NCBI GenBank assembly: GCA_958450365.1
Contig: CAUEEP010000089.1
Location: 248,001-312,000 of the forward strand
Source: Mesorhabditis belari
Taxonomy: Eukaryota > Nematoda > Chromadorea > Rhabditida > Rhabditidae
Length of the DNA stretch: 64,000 bases
Direction of reading: 5' to 3'
The stretch's first letter is position 1, and each line of letters opens with the position of its first letter. Position numbers and translations under genes: made by a program. Positions 52,880-63,965 of this stretch are shown here, piece by piece. A model generated the notes under the pieces. The model made no database searches. It was not told the origin of the DNA and was given only the letters and a program-made list of their open reading frames with translations.

Positions 52880-53425
52880 TCTCACTTTGCCTTGCAATTG
52901 CCGATCCGGCTCTCCGTCATGCCAATTCACATAATCCACAGCACTTCCGTCTGTCCATTCGATAGCAAATTTTTTCCTTGGATTTCTCTGAAAAGCCATT
53001 CTTATTCGATTTTGGCTATTATTTCCATTTCAAGTGTTTTTCAACCAAAACCTTTCGTCGACCTTTTCCTATTTTATTTCCTAGAAACTATTTCGCATAT
53101 TCAGTTTGGGTGGATCAACCTGTAGTCTGATCCAGAATCCATTGCGTGAGTCGAGATCTTTTGCTGAAAGGGTGGTTTATTGATATCTTCAGCTTCCTCT
53201 ATTTTCTCACCGAGTCCCCAAACGAAATCGTTCTCCTCCTGACTGTGAATTGACGCCAAATGACCATTCCGTTCCACACAAAACGCCTCAGCCTTATCAT
53301 GTTCGAAATTTCGATCGATTGCCTGAAGTTTCTATTTCTTTCTATTCTTTTTTCTATTCTAAACCTTGTAGAAAGAATTTGTCATCGGGAAATATGTCCA
53401 AGCAAGAAAAGTAACCCTTTGATTT
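52880..53425 (-). pseudogene. C-type lectin domain gene 1 (incomplete)
   Basis: Minus-strand exons: 53,365-53,425 (FLAWTYFPMTNSFYK), 53,211-53,322 (AEAFCVERNGHLASIHSQEE, NDFVWGL), 53,120-53,163 (SRNGFWIRLQ) and about 52,880-52,987 (EWTDGSAVDYVNWHDGEPD). This is the order of a C-type lectin domain: W-Y-F, first Cys, H-L-A-S-I-x-S, W-I-G/R-L, WTDGS, W. Phases agree. After the WTDGS exon the frame runs into unrelated sequence and a stop, so the last strands and Cys are missing. Such proteins are normally secreted carbohydrate-binding or immune factors. An upstream open piece near 53,470-53,620 with closely spaced Cys may be another exon. Confidence 0.7.
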
Positions 53426-53707
53426 CTGCAATTCACTGATTAAATTTGGATTTGTAGTTGCCTACGATGTTTTCAAGTGAACCTTTGAGAGTTAACCAAC
53501 ACGTACAATATGCACCGCTTTTATTTGCTTCCAAGAACTCACAAATCAGTCTCCAACTGTGTCGTTTTATTTGCTTTGACGGCGGAGAGCATGGATTTCC
53601 TGAAGGAGAATCGAATAGATTGGGTGGAATGAGTCTTGAGAATGGAATTAGTTAAAAGAAATTATCAAAACAATCCGAAAAATTATCAAAATGCTCAAAT
53701 TTCAGAC

Positions 53708-54753
53708 TTACAATTCAGCGTTTCGGTCGAAGTTTTCTTTTTTTCTTTTGCAGACAAATAGCCGCCGGACAGACGCATAGAGAGACCATTTCCCGCTGCT
53801 GCCATCATAAAGCTGAAAGAAGAGAGCTCTGTTTCTCTTTTATCTACGGTATTCCACATAGGCATGCGTGTCCGGGTTCGTCTCGTTGGATGACCAATTC
53901 ATGAAATCCACAGCACTTCCATCGGTCCATTCCAAAAGATTTCCCACTTTACCGTTTCTTCGCTAAATAAAGTCTTTCTATTTTCGCATTTAAATTATTG
54001 ATGGACCGACCTTCAGTCCAATCCACAAGGTGCCCTCCTCACCAAAAAAGTAGTTGGCCTTGACTGAAATTGAGAGAAATTTGTATACCTTGAATTCTTT
54101 TCACTAAAAGTCACTAAAATCATTCTTTTTACTTTTTTAAGTCTCAAGTCTCAAGTCTCAAGAGAAAATTCATTCGATTTCTCACCGAGTCCCAGAACGA
54201 AATCATTCTCTTCTTGGCTGTGAATCGATGCCAAATGGCCGTTTTGAGCCACACAAAATACTTGGGCTTCGTCGAATTCGAGTCATCGAATGCCTTTTAG
54301 AAGTAGAAGAGCTTTTCCTAGCAAAACACATCAAACCTTGTACAAATGCTTGGTCTTTCCAAAATATGTCCAATTGCCGACGGTCAGAAAATTAATCGTT
54401 TGGTTTCTGAAATTATTTGAAAAATTCTCAAGAGCTCTTGTCCCAAAACTCACAACTCTGCTATTTTCGTCGAGAATTTCGTTTCCATCAACGCCAACTC
54501 GACCATTTTGTTGTTTCTTTCGAACTCTCTGCCATGATTGATATTTTATGAACGATAATTTATAGAAATCAAACTCACAACATTCGTTGACAAGTCTCCA
54601 AACAAATTGCATCCGTGTGATTCTCACTGCTAAATCAAATTAAACGGGAATCATTGTCAAGGGAAACTCGAATTCGAATGGATCGATGTTTTGTTGGATC
54701 GAAGATTGAGTGAAAAATAGAAGAATAGTGATGAAGATGGCCAGAAAACCCAT
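53708..54753 (-). pseudogene. C-type lectin domain gene 2 with signal peptide, frame broken
   Basis: The ATG at 54,753 opens a signal peptide (MGFLAIFITILLFFTQSS). Then come a Cys-rich piece (ICLETCQRM), a piece near 54,470-54,535 (WQRVRKKQQNGRVGVDG), exon 54,337-54,406 (FLTVGNWTYFGKTKHLYK), exon 54,186-54,293 (CVAQNGHLASIHSQEENDF), exon 54,011-54,063 (YFFGEEGTLWIGLK), an exon ending at 53,964 (EWTDGSAVDFMNW) and the last exon 53,708-53,812 (YDGSSGKWSLYASVRRLFVC, then stop). It is the paralogue of gene 1. The 54,186-54,293 exon is four bases shorter than its counterpart (112), which shifts the frame before the first Cys. Confidence 0.65.
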
Positions 54754-55412
54754 TTCGATCGATTTGTTGGCGTTTCGCTTTGAATTCGGACAAATCAGGG
54801 AAACGAATGATGAGATAAACAAATGAGTTTTTTTGCAAAAGCTTTCGCTGACTCTCGAATTGTTTACAAAAGAGTTCGCTTGACTCATCGAGTGTAGAAA
54901 CGATCGTTACGCCAAAAATTGTTCTGCTGAAAAGTTGATCTTATTTGCCGAATCGACTAGAGATTGATTTGGACACATCGCGAGGGCCGCCTAGGAATCA
55001 TTTTATAAGGTTTCAGTTTAATTCTGTAAGTGTTCCCCGAAAAGTGTGTCTGAATTATCCGAAGTGATCCAAAAAGAGAGAAAAGAAATGAATGGTTTGA
55101 AGATCTAGCTGTCTATCAGTGGCCATTCAGATACCCGGACATCGAGGATGAGAGGAGAAAATCGAGAGACGCTCATTATTCGAGTTGAGTCGAGCCCATG
55201 TAGACAGGAGAACGTAGCCGTCTGCTCGAATTCATTAAGGAGAAACTAATTATGGCCGAGTGTGAAGAGATTCAGTGATCAGAAGAGAGATGAGAGCGAA
55301 CAAACAACGACATGATAGCCACCGTGGGCATCCTCCATTCGTTCCATATATGCACCAATTATCAGTTCATCGACTCCTTCGGTGGCTTTGCTTTTGAAAA
55401 GAACTCTTTTCA
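54754..55412. other. Lectin promoter region and dispersed repeat
   Basis: Upstream of lectin gene 2. It includes the reverse complement (about 55,230-55,310) of the repeat at 8.6 kb. No gene. Confidence 0.4.
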
Positions 55413-55649
55413 CTAATCCTGATCTCCATGTAAAAAGGCGGCAAAATTGTAGAATTCACGGCAAATTTCCCTCATTCGGACCCATTTCTCGTTCAGATAC
55501 AGAACAATTTTACTTGAATAATCACGCATTTTCAGCGAGTTTTCTTCCACTTTTGCCATTCCTGGTATTGTTAAAAGAAGAGCTTCGACATCAGCCAGTG
55601 AAATGTGGCGTGGCTTGTTATAACAATTGATGAAGTCAGTTTTGATCAA
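55413..55649 (-). CDS. Hypothetical open stretch of 78 codons
   Basis: Minus-strand frame (ISLADVEALLLTIPGMAKVE, MRDYSSKIVLYLNEKW and following) with coding-like composition and mixed helices. It has no clear start and no recognised family, and could be an isolated exon. Confidence 0.25.
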   Translation of the reverse strand: MIKTDFINCYNKPRHISLADVEALLLTIPGMAKVEENSLKMRDYSSKIVLYLNEKWVRMREICREFYNFAAFLHGDQD

Positions 55650-56287
55650 TATAGGAATAGCGTGAAGAGAGGAATTACTGTTTAGATACTATTCAGATCT
55701 CCCGTTTGAATTCTCGACACTTTAATACAGTTCCATTTTGATTTCAGCTTTTCATTTGACGAGAAATAAGCAGCTCTGATTTTTGGAACTTTCTCCTCTC
55801 TTTGCACAAAATCGCTCAGATTTGATTAAAATCCTTCACACCATTTATCTACTGAGAATTTTCATTCTGAAGAATGGTCCTTTCGGGCAGAGTCAAAGCC
55901 TTGACACCCAAATTGGCTCTGAAAAGTGAAACAAAACTAAGCTAGCCCTTTATCTTCTTTTTCATTCACTTCATTTCATCAATATGAAAAAAACAGATAA
56001 GGCTTTTGTTCAATTCTTTTGCGAAACTTCTCTTCACAACACATTATTGCAAGCTTTAAATGAGTAAATCTTCTCAGAATGCTGAAACTAGATCTAATAA
56101 TCTTCAATATAATAATCTATCTCCATATCTATTATCCATATCATTTTTCTTGCTGAGCCTTTAGTATTATTATGTCAAAGTTTTTTGCTCTTCATTTTAA
56201 CTATAAAGTTTAATTTACTCTGAAATTATTTTTATTCCCAGGGACATTTGCAGCTTCAGCGGCCCCTGATAAACTTTTTCATGAACT

Positions 56288-57785
56288 ATGGCAGCAAACC
56301 AGCGATTCAAAGAACGATTTATTGGTAAAGGAGCAATGGGGAATGTGTATGAATTGGAGGGACACAAACCGTTGGTTATTTTATTGAAAAATACAGTGTC
56401 TAAAAGAAAAGAGGCTGTATTATACATACACATGAAATGATAACAAACAATATGTTCTTATGTCGTTTAACACATTCACGACAAAGGGACCCACCTTTGA
56501 GGTCCTCAGGTTCTAAATTCTCTCAACTATGTAAACTCAAAGCTTGCAAATAAATACTTTTGATCGTGAAGAACAATATGGTTATTGGCAATAAGAAAAC
56601 TTTACTTATACATATTAGAATACGATATCGAAATTAATGGATTCTTCCTTTCTTTAGCCCAGCTGTGATCAAATATATGTTTTGTGGCAATAGTGAACAA
56701 TTGAGGATCTTCAAAAATGAATGTGAAGCATTGAAGGCCGTTTATCATGCAAATGTAGTGAGAATGTTATATACAGAAGAGAATGGAAAGATATTGGGAA
56801 TTGTAATGGAATACTGCCAGAGGGGATCACTCCGAGATGGTTCAGATTCAAAATATATTGTTATAGCTTACAGTTTAGTAACCTTCAACCCAACAATCAG
56901 CTATTCAATGAACACTGTTCTCACATGGGCTATTCAATTATTTAAGGCCATTGATCACATGTATCAGGAACACAAATTGGTACATCGAGATATCAAACCA
57001 GAGAAGTAATCTTCAGTGGTATAAATGTCGAAGTTCAATTCATCTATAGCATTTTTGTGACCAATGAATACCAGCCAAAGATTGGTGACTTCGGATTGGT
57101 AAAAGTAGTGGGAGATGGAACTGTTACGGGAACATTCGCTGGAACACAACGATATATGAGTCCACCTGAGATGAAAGAGGATGGGGTACAGCGGAACGTT
57201 TATGAACAAATAAAGGAGGCTGATGTATCGGTTAGTTTCACATTCATGTCTATTCAATCATAAGATATATTAATTCCAGAATTCCCATCGAAATGATGTC
57301 TACAGTCTGGGACTTGTTATGTGGGAAATCATCGAAAGGAGGTAATCATGTTTAAATAGTGAGCTCCTTTGAGATATTTAGAAGATTTCAAAAGAATATT
57401 TTATCGTTTTAGAACTATTTTCACAAAATATGAAAGATCTGGAATGTTTGATCGTGACCAATTATTGATTGATATTGCACTCAAACGTGTTACTGAAATC
57501 GAATCACCTGAATGTCAATCAGAAATTCAAAAAATCATCTTGAGGTTTGGATTTAAGAATTTCTTTTATTTTAAGAATCCATCTATTAGATGTACTAATT
57601 TTCGACGTATTCATCGTCCACCAGCTTCTGAAGTTTTGGATTCCCTTGCACAAACACACAAGGTACGCTTTTCTAAAAGAAGTGGAATTTCTCGTCTACT
57701 ATCATATTGAGTTGGAAAGTATTTCCTTTCACTTATTTTACCAGAATAATAACTAAAATTTTACTGTTTTTTGTAGAATTCTTAA
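56288..57785 (+). CDS. KIN copy h: complete protein kinase, best model of the family
   Basis: Exons: 56,288-56,370, 56,658-56,839, 56,879-57,005, 57,050-57,230, 57,280-57,341, 57,413-57,544, 57,590-57,662 and 57,777-57,785, total 849 bases, 282 residues. It has a good ATG, a GKGAMGNVY P-loop, AVIKYMFC (ATP lysine), FKNECEAL (helix C glutamate), GIVMEYCQRGSL hinge, HRDIKPEN (Asn made across the splice), GDFGLV, GTQRYMSPPE, DVYSLGLVMWEII and RPPASEVLDSL. This set defines a full Ser/Thr kinase domain with nothing outside it. GDFGLV plus the short activation loop is most like eIF2-alpha/PEK kinases. There is no signal peptide or membrane segment, so it is probably cytosolic. KAP copy h follows. 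Confidence 0.85.
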
Positions 57786-58436
57786 GCCTACCAAGTATTA
57801 ACGTTTCAGAATCTTTTGTCGTAAAATAGCTGAGAACGGCCGGATTGAAGTTGACTTGTGTTCACATGCCATGTAAATCCGTGTTCCATCACAAACGTTT
57901 TTCTTTCTCTTAAAATATACAGGGGAAGCTTTCAAATAGTCAGCTTTAAGATTTCAGCAAATTTCATGTTTAAAACAATTAGAAAAGCACCTCTTGGTGA
58001 TGATTTGCACGCCGACCTGCGCAGAAACATCTCCAAAATCAGCGTTCTCTGAGTGACAACTGCCTTAACGCCCACTCTCTGGCATAGCTCTCTTTGGTTT
58101 CTATTCTATCTATTTTAATGGTAAAATAGGTAAAGAGGACTAAAGGGAGATTTCGTGGTTCAAACAACTAGTAAAATACAGCAGAAAAGCGAGTTGGTTT
58201 GTAGAAATACATCTCATACTTGGGTAATTGAACCAAACATAGCCGGCTGTATGCCAGAGATTGGGCGTTTAGGCACTTTACGCTGAGAGAACACTTATTT
58301 TGGAGATGTTTGTCCGGAGATATGATAGTCCTAAGAATTCTTCATCAACCATGAAAATTCTAGTTATTTTAGAGTTTATTTTAAATGAGTAACTAGGAGT
58401 AAATGGGAATTTGCGAAGTTGCAAACTAACCAACCG
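57710..58436. repeat. KIN-KAP spacer inverted-repeat element, copy h
   Basis: GTTGGAAAGTAT at 57,711 and the complement near 58,428-58,436. The word AGAATTCTTAAGCCTACC at 57,775 (kinase stop exon) is mirrored by AGTCCTAAGAATTCT at about 58,328. ACGCCCACTCTCTGGCAT at 58,069 is mirrored by ATGCCAGAGATTGGGCGT at 58,250. Confidence 0.7.
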
Positions 58437-58525
58437 AATAGTTGAGTAGGTTTCCTTTTTTTGAAATTTTATACTTTTCAAATATAATAACCTAGACAAA
58501 TGAATTCATCTCTTCACTCCCTTTC

Positions 58526-59989
58526 ATGCCCACAGAAGATAAAAACCAAAAAGAACTGATGAAACCAATTGGATTTGATGATAGAACAGAATGGGTTATG
58601 GTTGAATCTGAGGAAAGAAAATATGAAAAGAGATTCGAAGGGGATAGATTGGCGATCTTTCCTAGAATAATGCGAGATAAACTTGGAGCATTAACTTCTG
58701 CTGAAAGAGAGAAATTCTACAAAGAAGCACCAAATATTGTTTCAAGATTAAAAGAAGAAACTCAGACATTCAAAGATACTCGTTATGTTATCAAGGAAAT
58801 ATTGAGGATAGAAGAAGAGAAGGAAAATCTACCCGAAAAAAATATTTATGAAATATTCGAATTGTTTGTTTTGAGAGATTTTCACAAACAGCTCTGGCAA
58901 GAAAACCAAGCTTTTGTAATTCTTAAAGGTAACGAGGAGATTTGGATATCAAATTTTGACAATTGGCGGAGGTGCGACAGATCAGTTAACCGTTTGAAAG
59001 AAATAAAAGGAAAGATATACGCAACAAATTTCTATTTTCGATGTTTTATTTCTCAATTGACTGGTGAGGGATGGATTCATATAGAAAGGAAGGAGTTTGT
59101 AAGTGAAGATTTAAGATTATGGAAAGAAATACCAGGACGATGGGTAGACAATCCAAGAACTGAAATCAGGAGCTATGAAATTGAAAATAAAGAAAAAAAA
59201 CATGAAATATTTCATTTCTCCCATTACAAACAAATCCCTCTTGAACGAGTTATTAAGGCATTTCAAAAACAACAAGAAAGAATGGAAAGGATGATAAAAT
59301 TACACTTGAAATATCTGATTCCAATAGAAGATTCGGAGAAGAACAATGTTCCATTTCATATTGTATCACTTCTCAATGAATCTTCTGAATATAAAAGAGC
59401 TTATGGGTCCTATCCCTTCCCGCACTACATATTCCAATTAAGAAATCCTCCTCGTCCAAATTGTCAAAAGAATCATTCAGGGGAATGTCAAATGGATGGA
59501 TTTAGAAAAATGAAAAGATCGTCAGAGTTGCCTAAAGAATTGCACATTCCAGTATGTGGTGAAATCACGGAAAATGAGGCTCTGTTTCTGGACAGTTACA
59601 AGGATTGTATACCATCTGATAGAGGTCCGACTTTTCTTTCCATAACACACCCATTTCTATTTCTTTGCTGTCAAAATTTCCTAGACATTCCATTTTTGAT
59701 TCTCCTGGATCATCCAAATAATTATGAAGATGGGGAAAGTATTCCTGGAATGGAATTCAAGGAGAAACTTCATCATATTGATGGTGGAGTATTAAGAGAA
59801 TACTTTCAAGAGTCAAAGCTCAATGAGAGGGTTTATGCTTTGATCAAGAATCAAGAATATAACCCCTACATCCGCTTGATTGATTATCAAGGGAATCCAA
59901 AAACAGAATGGCTGGAGTTTGAGAAAGTACCGTATTCGGCTTCCTATAGCCAAGTCACTAACCAACAAGAGGCTAGACTCAGCGATTGA
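58526..59989 (+). CDS. KAP copy h: 487 residues, no membrane anchor
   Basis: Single-exon ORF collinear with copies d and g: the conserved N-terminus, EAPNIVSRLKEETQTFKD, CFISQLTGEGWIHI, WKEIPGRWVDNPRTE, FSHYKQIPLERV, a short linker (NESSEYKRAYGSY), FPHYIFQLRNPP, CQKNHSGEC, CCQNFLDIPFLILLDHP, IDGGVLREYF and IRLIDYQGNPKTEWL. It stops at ARLSD because of a one-base shift relative to copy d. The basic patch and hydrophobic tail are thus left out, although related DNA continues to about 60,090. It is partnered with the intact kinase copy h, so this is the best candidate for a functional module. Confidence 0.85.
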   Translation: MPTEDKNQKELMKPIGFDDRTEWVMVESEERKYEKRFEGDRLAIFPRIMRDKLGALTSAEREKFYKEAPNIVSRLKEETQTFKDTRYVIKEILRIEEEKENLPEKNIYEIFELFVLRDFHKQLWQENQAFVILKGNEEIWISNFDNWRRCDRSVNRLKEIKGKIYATNFYFRCFISQLTGEGWIHIERKEFVSEDLRLWKEIPGRWVDNPRTEIRSYEIENKEKKHEIFHFSHYKQIPLERVIKAFQKQQERMERMIKLHLKYLIPIEDSEKNNVPFHIVSLLNESSEYKRAYGSYPFPHYIFQLRNPPRPNCQKNHSGECQMDGFRKMKRSSELPKELHIPVCGEITENEALFLDSYKDCIPSDRGPTFLSITHPFLFLCCQNFLDIPFLILLDHPNNYEDGESIPGMEFKEKLHHIDGGVLREYFQESKLNERVYALIKNQEYNPYIRLIDYQGNPKTEWLEFEKVPYSASYSQVTNQQEARLSD

Positions 59990-60904
59990 AGATAAAGAAG
60001 TTAATACAAAGAAAGACAAAGGAAAAAAAAATGTATATTGCTCTGTATCCTAGCTTTAGTCTTCCCGACTCCACAATTTCCAGAGTTTTTATTTTACTAG
60101 TCCAATTTTTGAATTCGATGAATCTTTATGCCACTTGTTTCTTTCTTTTTCTTCAAATGAATGAAGTATTTTGCTCAATAGAACGTTCTTTATTCTTGAA
60201 ATGTTTACAGAACCGTCCATAAAACGTACTTTCTGCCCCCTCTCAGTAATAAATGAAATTGTCAGATTAACACACACAAATGAGAGAAGGCCTTTAAACC
60301 AGATTTTCACCAAAAGGAGAATTGGAGTGAAACCTTTCTTTTGCGACCGGAAAACTGTTCTTGATCATCACGTGGGAAGCAAACTTGCGGAGAAATTTGG
60401 AAAAAAACGGATCGACGCTGAAACTTTATTGCTGCAAACCAGGAATTTGCCATTTCTTGTCTTCTTTCTAATCCATAGTCAAATAAACTTATGACTTTCA
60501 TTGATATGTTAGTACTAAACGCAGAGAAAAAGAAAAGTTTGGAAAATTCAATGTACAAGCAACGACGAGAAGAAAAGAATGAGGACCAATAAATGAAGGA
60601 AACCCGTAAATGGACGGAAACAATAACAGGAGAACCGGTGTATTCATAAAAATAGGGAAATATGAAAAGAATTGAGTGCTGAGCTGGGCTTTTGGGAGTT
60701 GAATGTGGAAATGGGTGTAGGATGTGGTTTGTGAAAACATTTCTTCAAAACGGTACTTGTCCTTTCGGCTACGGTAGCTTTGGTCATGTTTTGAGCACTG
60801 TAACAGACTTTGTAATGAAATCTTGTAAACACCACCTTTCGGCAATTTTGTATACCCTATTTGCTCTAAAAGATGGCCAATTCTGAGAACTACCGTAACC
60901 TTGT
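59990..60904 (+). repeat. KAP 3' trailer and module-flank repeats
   Basis: Conserved trailer (60,000-60,200), the CATAAAACGTACTTTCTGCCC block (60,215-60,330), then the AATGAAGGAAACCCGT block (60,590-60,700) in the same order as after KAP copy d. About 60,845-60,885 shares words with the palindrome at 34 kb. No gene. Confidence 0.6.
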
Positions 60905-61019
60905 AGTCAGATTTTCAATACAGATCTCATCAGCGAATGCGGATTAGAAGCGAAGGAGAAAGTTGAGAGGAAGAACATAAGAATGAAGGTAGTTTTCAAA
61001 ATCATCCTTCTCTTACAAG

Positions 61020-61620
61020 GGCGAAGCACCGAATCATAATTTATAATTTCAACAACAGATAACTTCAACAAATGATTTACAAAAGCAGGAACCTTCCAAA
61101 GCATCAGAATCAGCAGATAAGTATTGAAAAATTTAACATTGGTTGCTACATTTCTGAAAGCTACAGATGCATAAAATTTAGCTCTATTCTTCGTTGAAAA
61201 TACATAGGGAAACAGTTTTTTAAAAAAGCAAATCAATTTTGGTGAGAGTAGAACTCGAACTCGGGGACAAAAATGTAATAGTTTCGGTAGTCTAGTAGGC
61301 TATCCATTGGACCACCGAAGCAGTCGTTAAGACAGCATGTGGCGGCTTCGTGAGGAATCCGAGATTTAGATATCTCGCGTTTACAAAGCGTTATGCAAAA
61401 ACTAGATACGGATTCGAGATCCCCTTGGCCGACTCTATATGGACTTGGTCTGGAGTCAAAAGGACAGCTTGACTCGATCCCTTTTCCTTGTTAGATAACG
61501 CCTTGCTCACGGAAACACACTGACTCGATTCTCCTAATGGTAAGATCAAGATAAAGTCAAGCTTCTTTTCATATTTCGATTTCAGTAAGGTTTCCACGTA
61601 GCTTGTTTATAACCTCGTGA
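61020..61620 (-). repeat. Dispersed repeat with tRNA-like head, inverted partner of 33.06-33.83 kb
   Basis: Reverse-complement match to 33,060-33,830 along most of its length, but with one tRNA-like unit (about 61,235-61,320) instead of two. GTAGAACTCGAACTCG is the B-box side. Confidence 0.65.
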
Positions 61621-62254
61621 AGCTCGTAAATCAACCGCTGGGCGCGGTGGGTGGGTCACTAACTCTACTAATCAACAAGAAGATGCTATAATTCAACCGT
61701 AATAGGTTTTTATCCTATTTTCCTCCATTTCCCCCTTTTTAAACCACAAGCTACAGTACTTCGACGTGAGAAAGGGCGCAGAATCTAATACAGTCTTTAA
61801 GCCAGTAAACCAAATGCATTTTGTGTAAACTAAATTATATTTTGTGCACCAAATTATACTAAATTATACACAAATTACAGCGCTTGCACGCAAAATCAAA
61901 TAGAGTTTTTGAGTCAGTAAATTAAATGCACAAAATTAGCCTTGTTATGATGATTGTTATGATAATTGTCAGAAGAATTCTCGAAGCGCTCTGGGACTAA
62001 AGTCAAATTCGAGAAAAAGAAAAATATTGAATAGACGAATAAAATTCAGTCTATTTTTATCCTATCCCTCTCCTTTTCCGAAAACCCAGAATCAATCAAT
62101 CTGGGAATAGAGCGGAGAGAAGAAAGAGATAAGGCAACCTTCTCTTGCAAAGGTTTTTGCCCTCACCTTCTAGTTGCTTCCCGAATTTTCATTTCATCTC
62201 CTCTCTTAGATTTTATATTATTAGTTCTTTAGGCTAAAGCTTGATCTGTGAGAA
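61621..62254 (+). promoter_or_regulatory. Spacer and KIN upstream block, copy i
   Basis: 61,621-61,960 has no recognised content. From about 61,985 the conserved KIN 5' block follows (GGGACTAAAGTCAAATT, CAGAATCAATCAA, GGAGAGAAGAAAGAG, CTTGCAAAGG), ending in a TTAGTTCTTTAG acceptor-like site 23 bases before the ATG. Confidence 0.4.
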
Positions 62255-63595
62255 ATGACAACATCCAGAGAAACGACAACAACATTTGTTGAACGTCATA
62301 TTGGGAATGGGGGAAGTGTATGAATTGATTGGACACGAACCGTTGGTTATTTTTGATCTATCCACCGCTATGTTCAATATTTAGTCTTTTGTATAGAGTT
62401 TGCATTGTACCATCGTGCATTGCATTTGTTTAGCCCCGCTGTGACCAAATATATGCTTTGTGGAAATGATGAACGATTGAAGATCTTCAAAAATGAATGT
62501 GAGGCTTTGAAGAACATCTATCATGTAAATGTGGTCCGATTGTTTCGATATACAGAAGAAGGAATAAAAGTGGGAATTGTAATGGAATATTGTCAGAAGG
62601 GACCACTCAAAGAAGGTTCAGATTGGCCAGATATTGTTATATCTTGGAGTTTAGTGATTCTTGATCCAACAATCACATATTCAATGAACACTGTTCTCAC
62701 CTGGGGAATCCAATTATTTGGTGCCATTGATCACATGTATGAAAAACACAGATTGGTACATCGAGATATCAAACCAGACAAGTAATATTCAATGGTATAA
62801 ATGTCGAAGTTCAATGCATCTATAGCATTTTTGTGACCAATGAATACCAGCTAAAGATTGGTGACTTCGGATTGGTAAAAGTAGTGGGAGATGGGACTGT
62901 TACGGGGACGTTTATTGGAACACAACGATATATGAGTCCACCTAATATGAAGGAGGATGGGGTACGGCATGCTTATGAACGAGTGATGGAGGCTGATGTA
63001 TCGGTTAGTTTTACATTTTTCTCTATCCGATGATCATATATATCCATTCCAGAATTCCCATCGGAATGATGTCTACAGTCTGGGACTTGTTATGTGGGAA
63101 ATCATCGAAAGGAGGTATTAATATTTGCATATTGATCTCATTTGAAATATAACTAAGACTTTAAAACAACATATTTATTGTTTTAGAACCATTTTCACAA
63201 AGTACGAGATGCCTAACTATGAGCTATCTGGAATGTTTTTTGATCGTGACCAATTATTGATTGATATTGCACTCAAACGTCTTACTGAAATCGAATCACC
63301 TGAATGTCAATCAGAAATTTGAAAAATCATCTTGAGGTTTGGATTCAAGATTTGCTTTTACATTTTAAGAATTCACCTATCAGATGTACGAACTTTCAAC
63401 GTATTCATCGTCCACCAGCTTCTGAAGTCTTGGATTTCCTCAAACAAACACAGGAAGTAAGCTTTTCTAAAAGAAGTAGAATTCCTCGTCTACTATAATA
63501 CTGGTTGGAAAGTATGGAAAGTACGCAAATTTCCTTTCACTTATTTTACCATTATGATGAACATTAAATTTTCGAGTTTTTTGTAGAATTCTTAG
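62255..63595 (+). pseudogene. KIN copy i, inactivated
   Basis: Exons by homology: from 62,255 (ATG kept), 62,434-62,615, 62,655-62,781, 62,826-63,003, 63,053-63,114, 63,187-63,336, 63,384-63,456 and 63,587-63,595. Exon 1 has an 8-base deletion inside the P-loop (GAATGG then GGAAGTG, where others have GGAGCAATGGGGCAAGTG). This shifts the frame and removes the glycine loop. Exon 5 has TGA at 63,320-63,322 in place of a Gln codon. The AVTK, HRDIKPDN and GDFGLV motifs remain readable. Confidence 0.8.
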
Positions 63596-63880
63596 GACTA
63601 CCAGGTACTAAAGTTTGAAAATCTTTGGTGGTAAAATAGCTGAGAACGGCCGGATTGAAGTTGACTTATGTTCACATGGCATGTAAATCCGTGTTCCATC
63701 ACGAAAGTTCTTCTTTCTCTCAAACTATATAAGGGAAACTTTAAAATAGCCAGCCTTAAACTCTCAGCTAAATTCATGTTTAATGAGATCTGATAGCCCT
63801 AAGAATTCTACATAAACCATGAAAATTCTAGTTATTTTAGAGGTTATTTTGAATGAGTAACTAGAAGTAAATGGGAATTT
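63502..63880. repeat. KIN-KAP spacer inverted-repeat element, copy i (right end lost)
   Basis: Left end CTGGTTGGAAAGTATG. Inner words are present, but the right arm is cut after GGGAATTTCC. It is shorter than the other copies. Confidence 0.5.
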
Positions 63881-63965
63881 CCTTTTTTTGTTTCCTTTTT
63901 TTGAAATGTAAAACTTCTCAAATATAATAACCTAGACAAATGAATTCATCTCTTCACTCCCTTTT

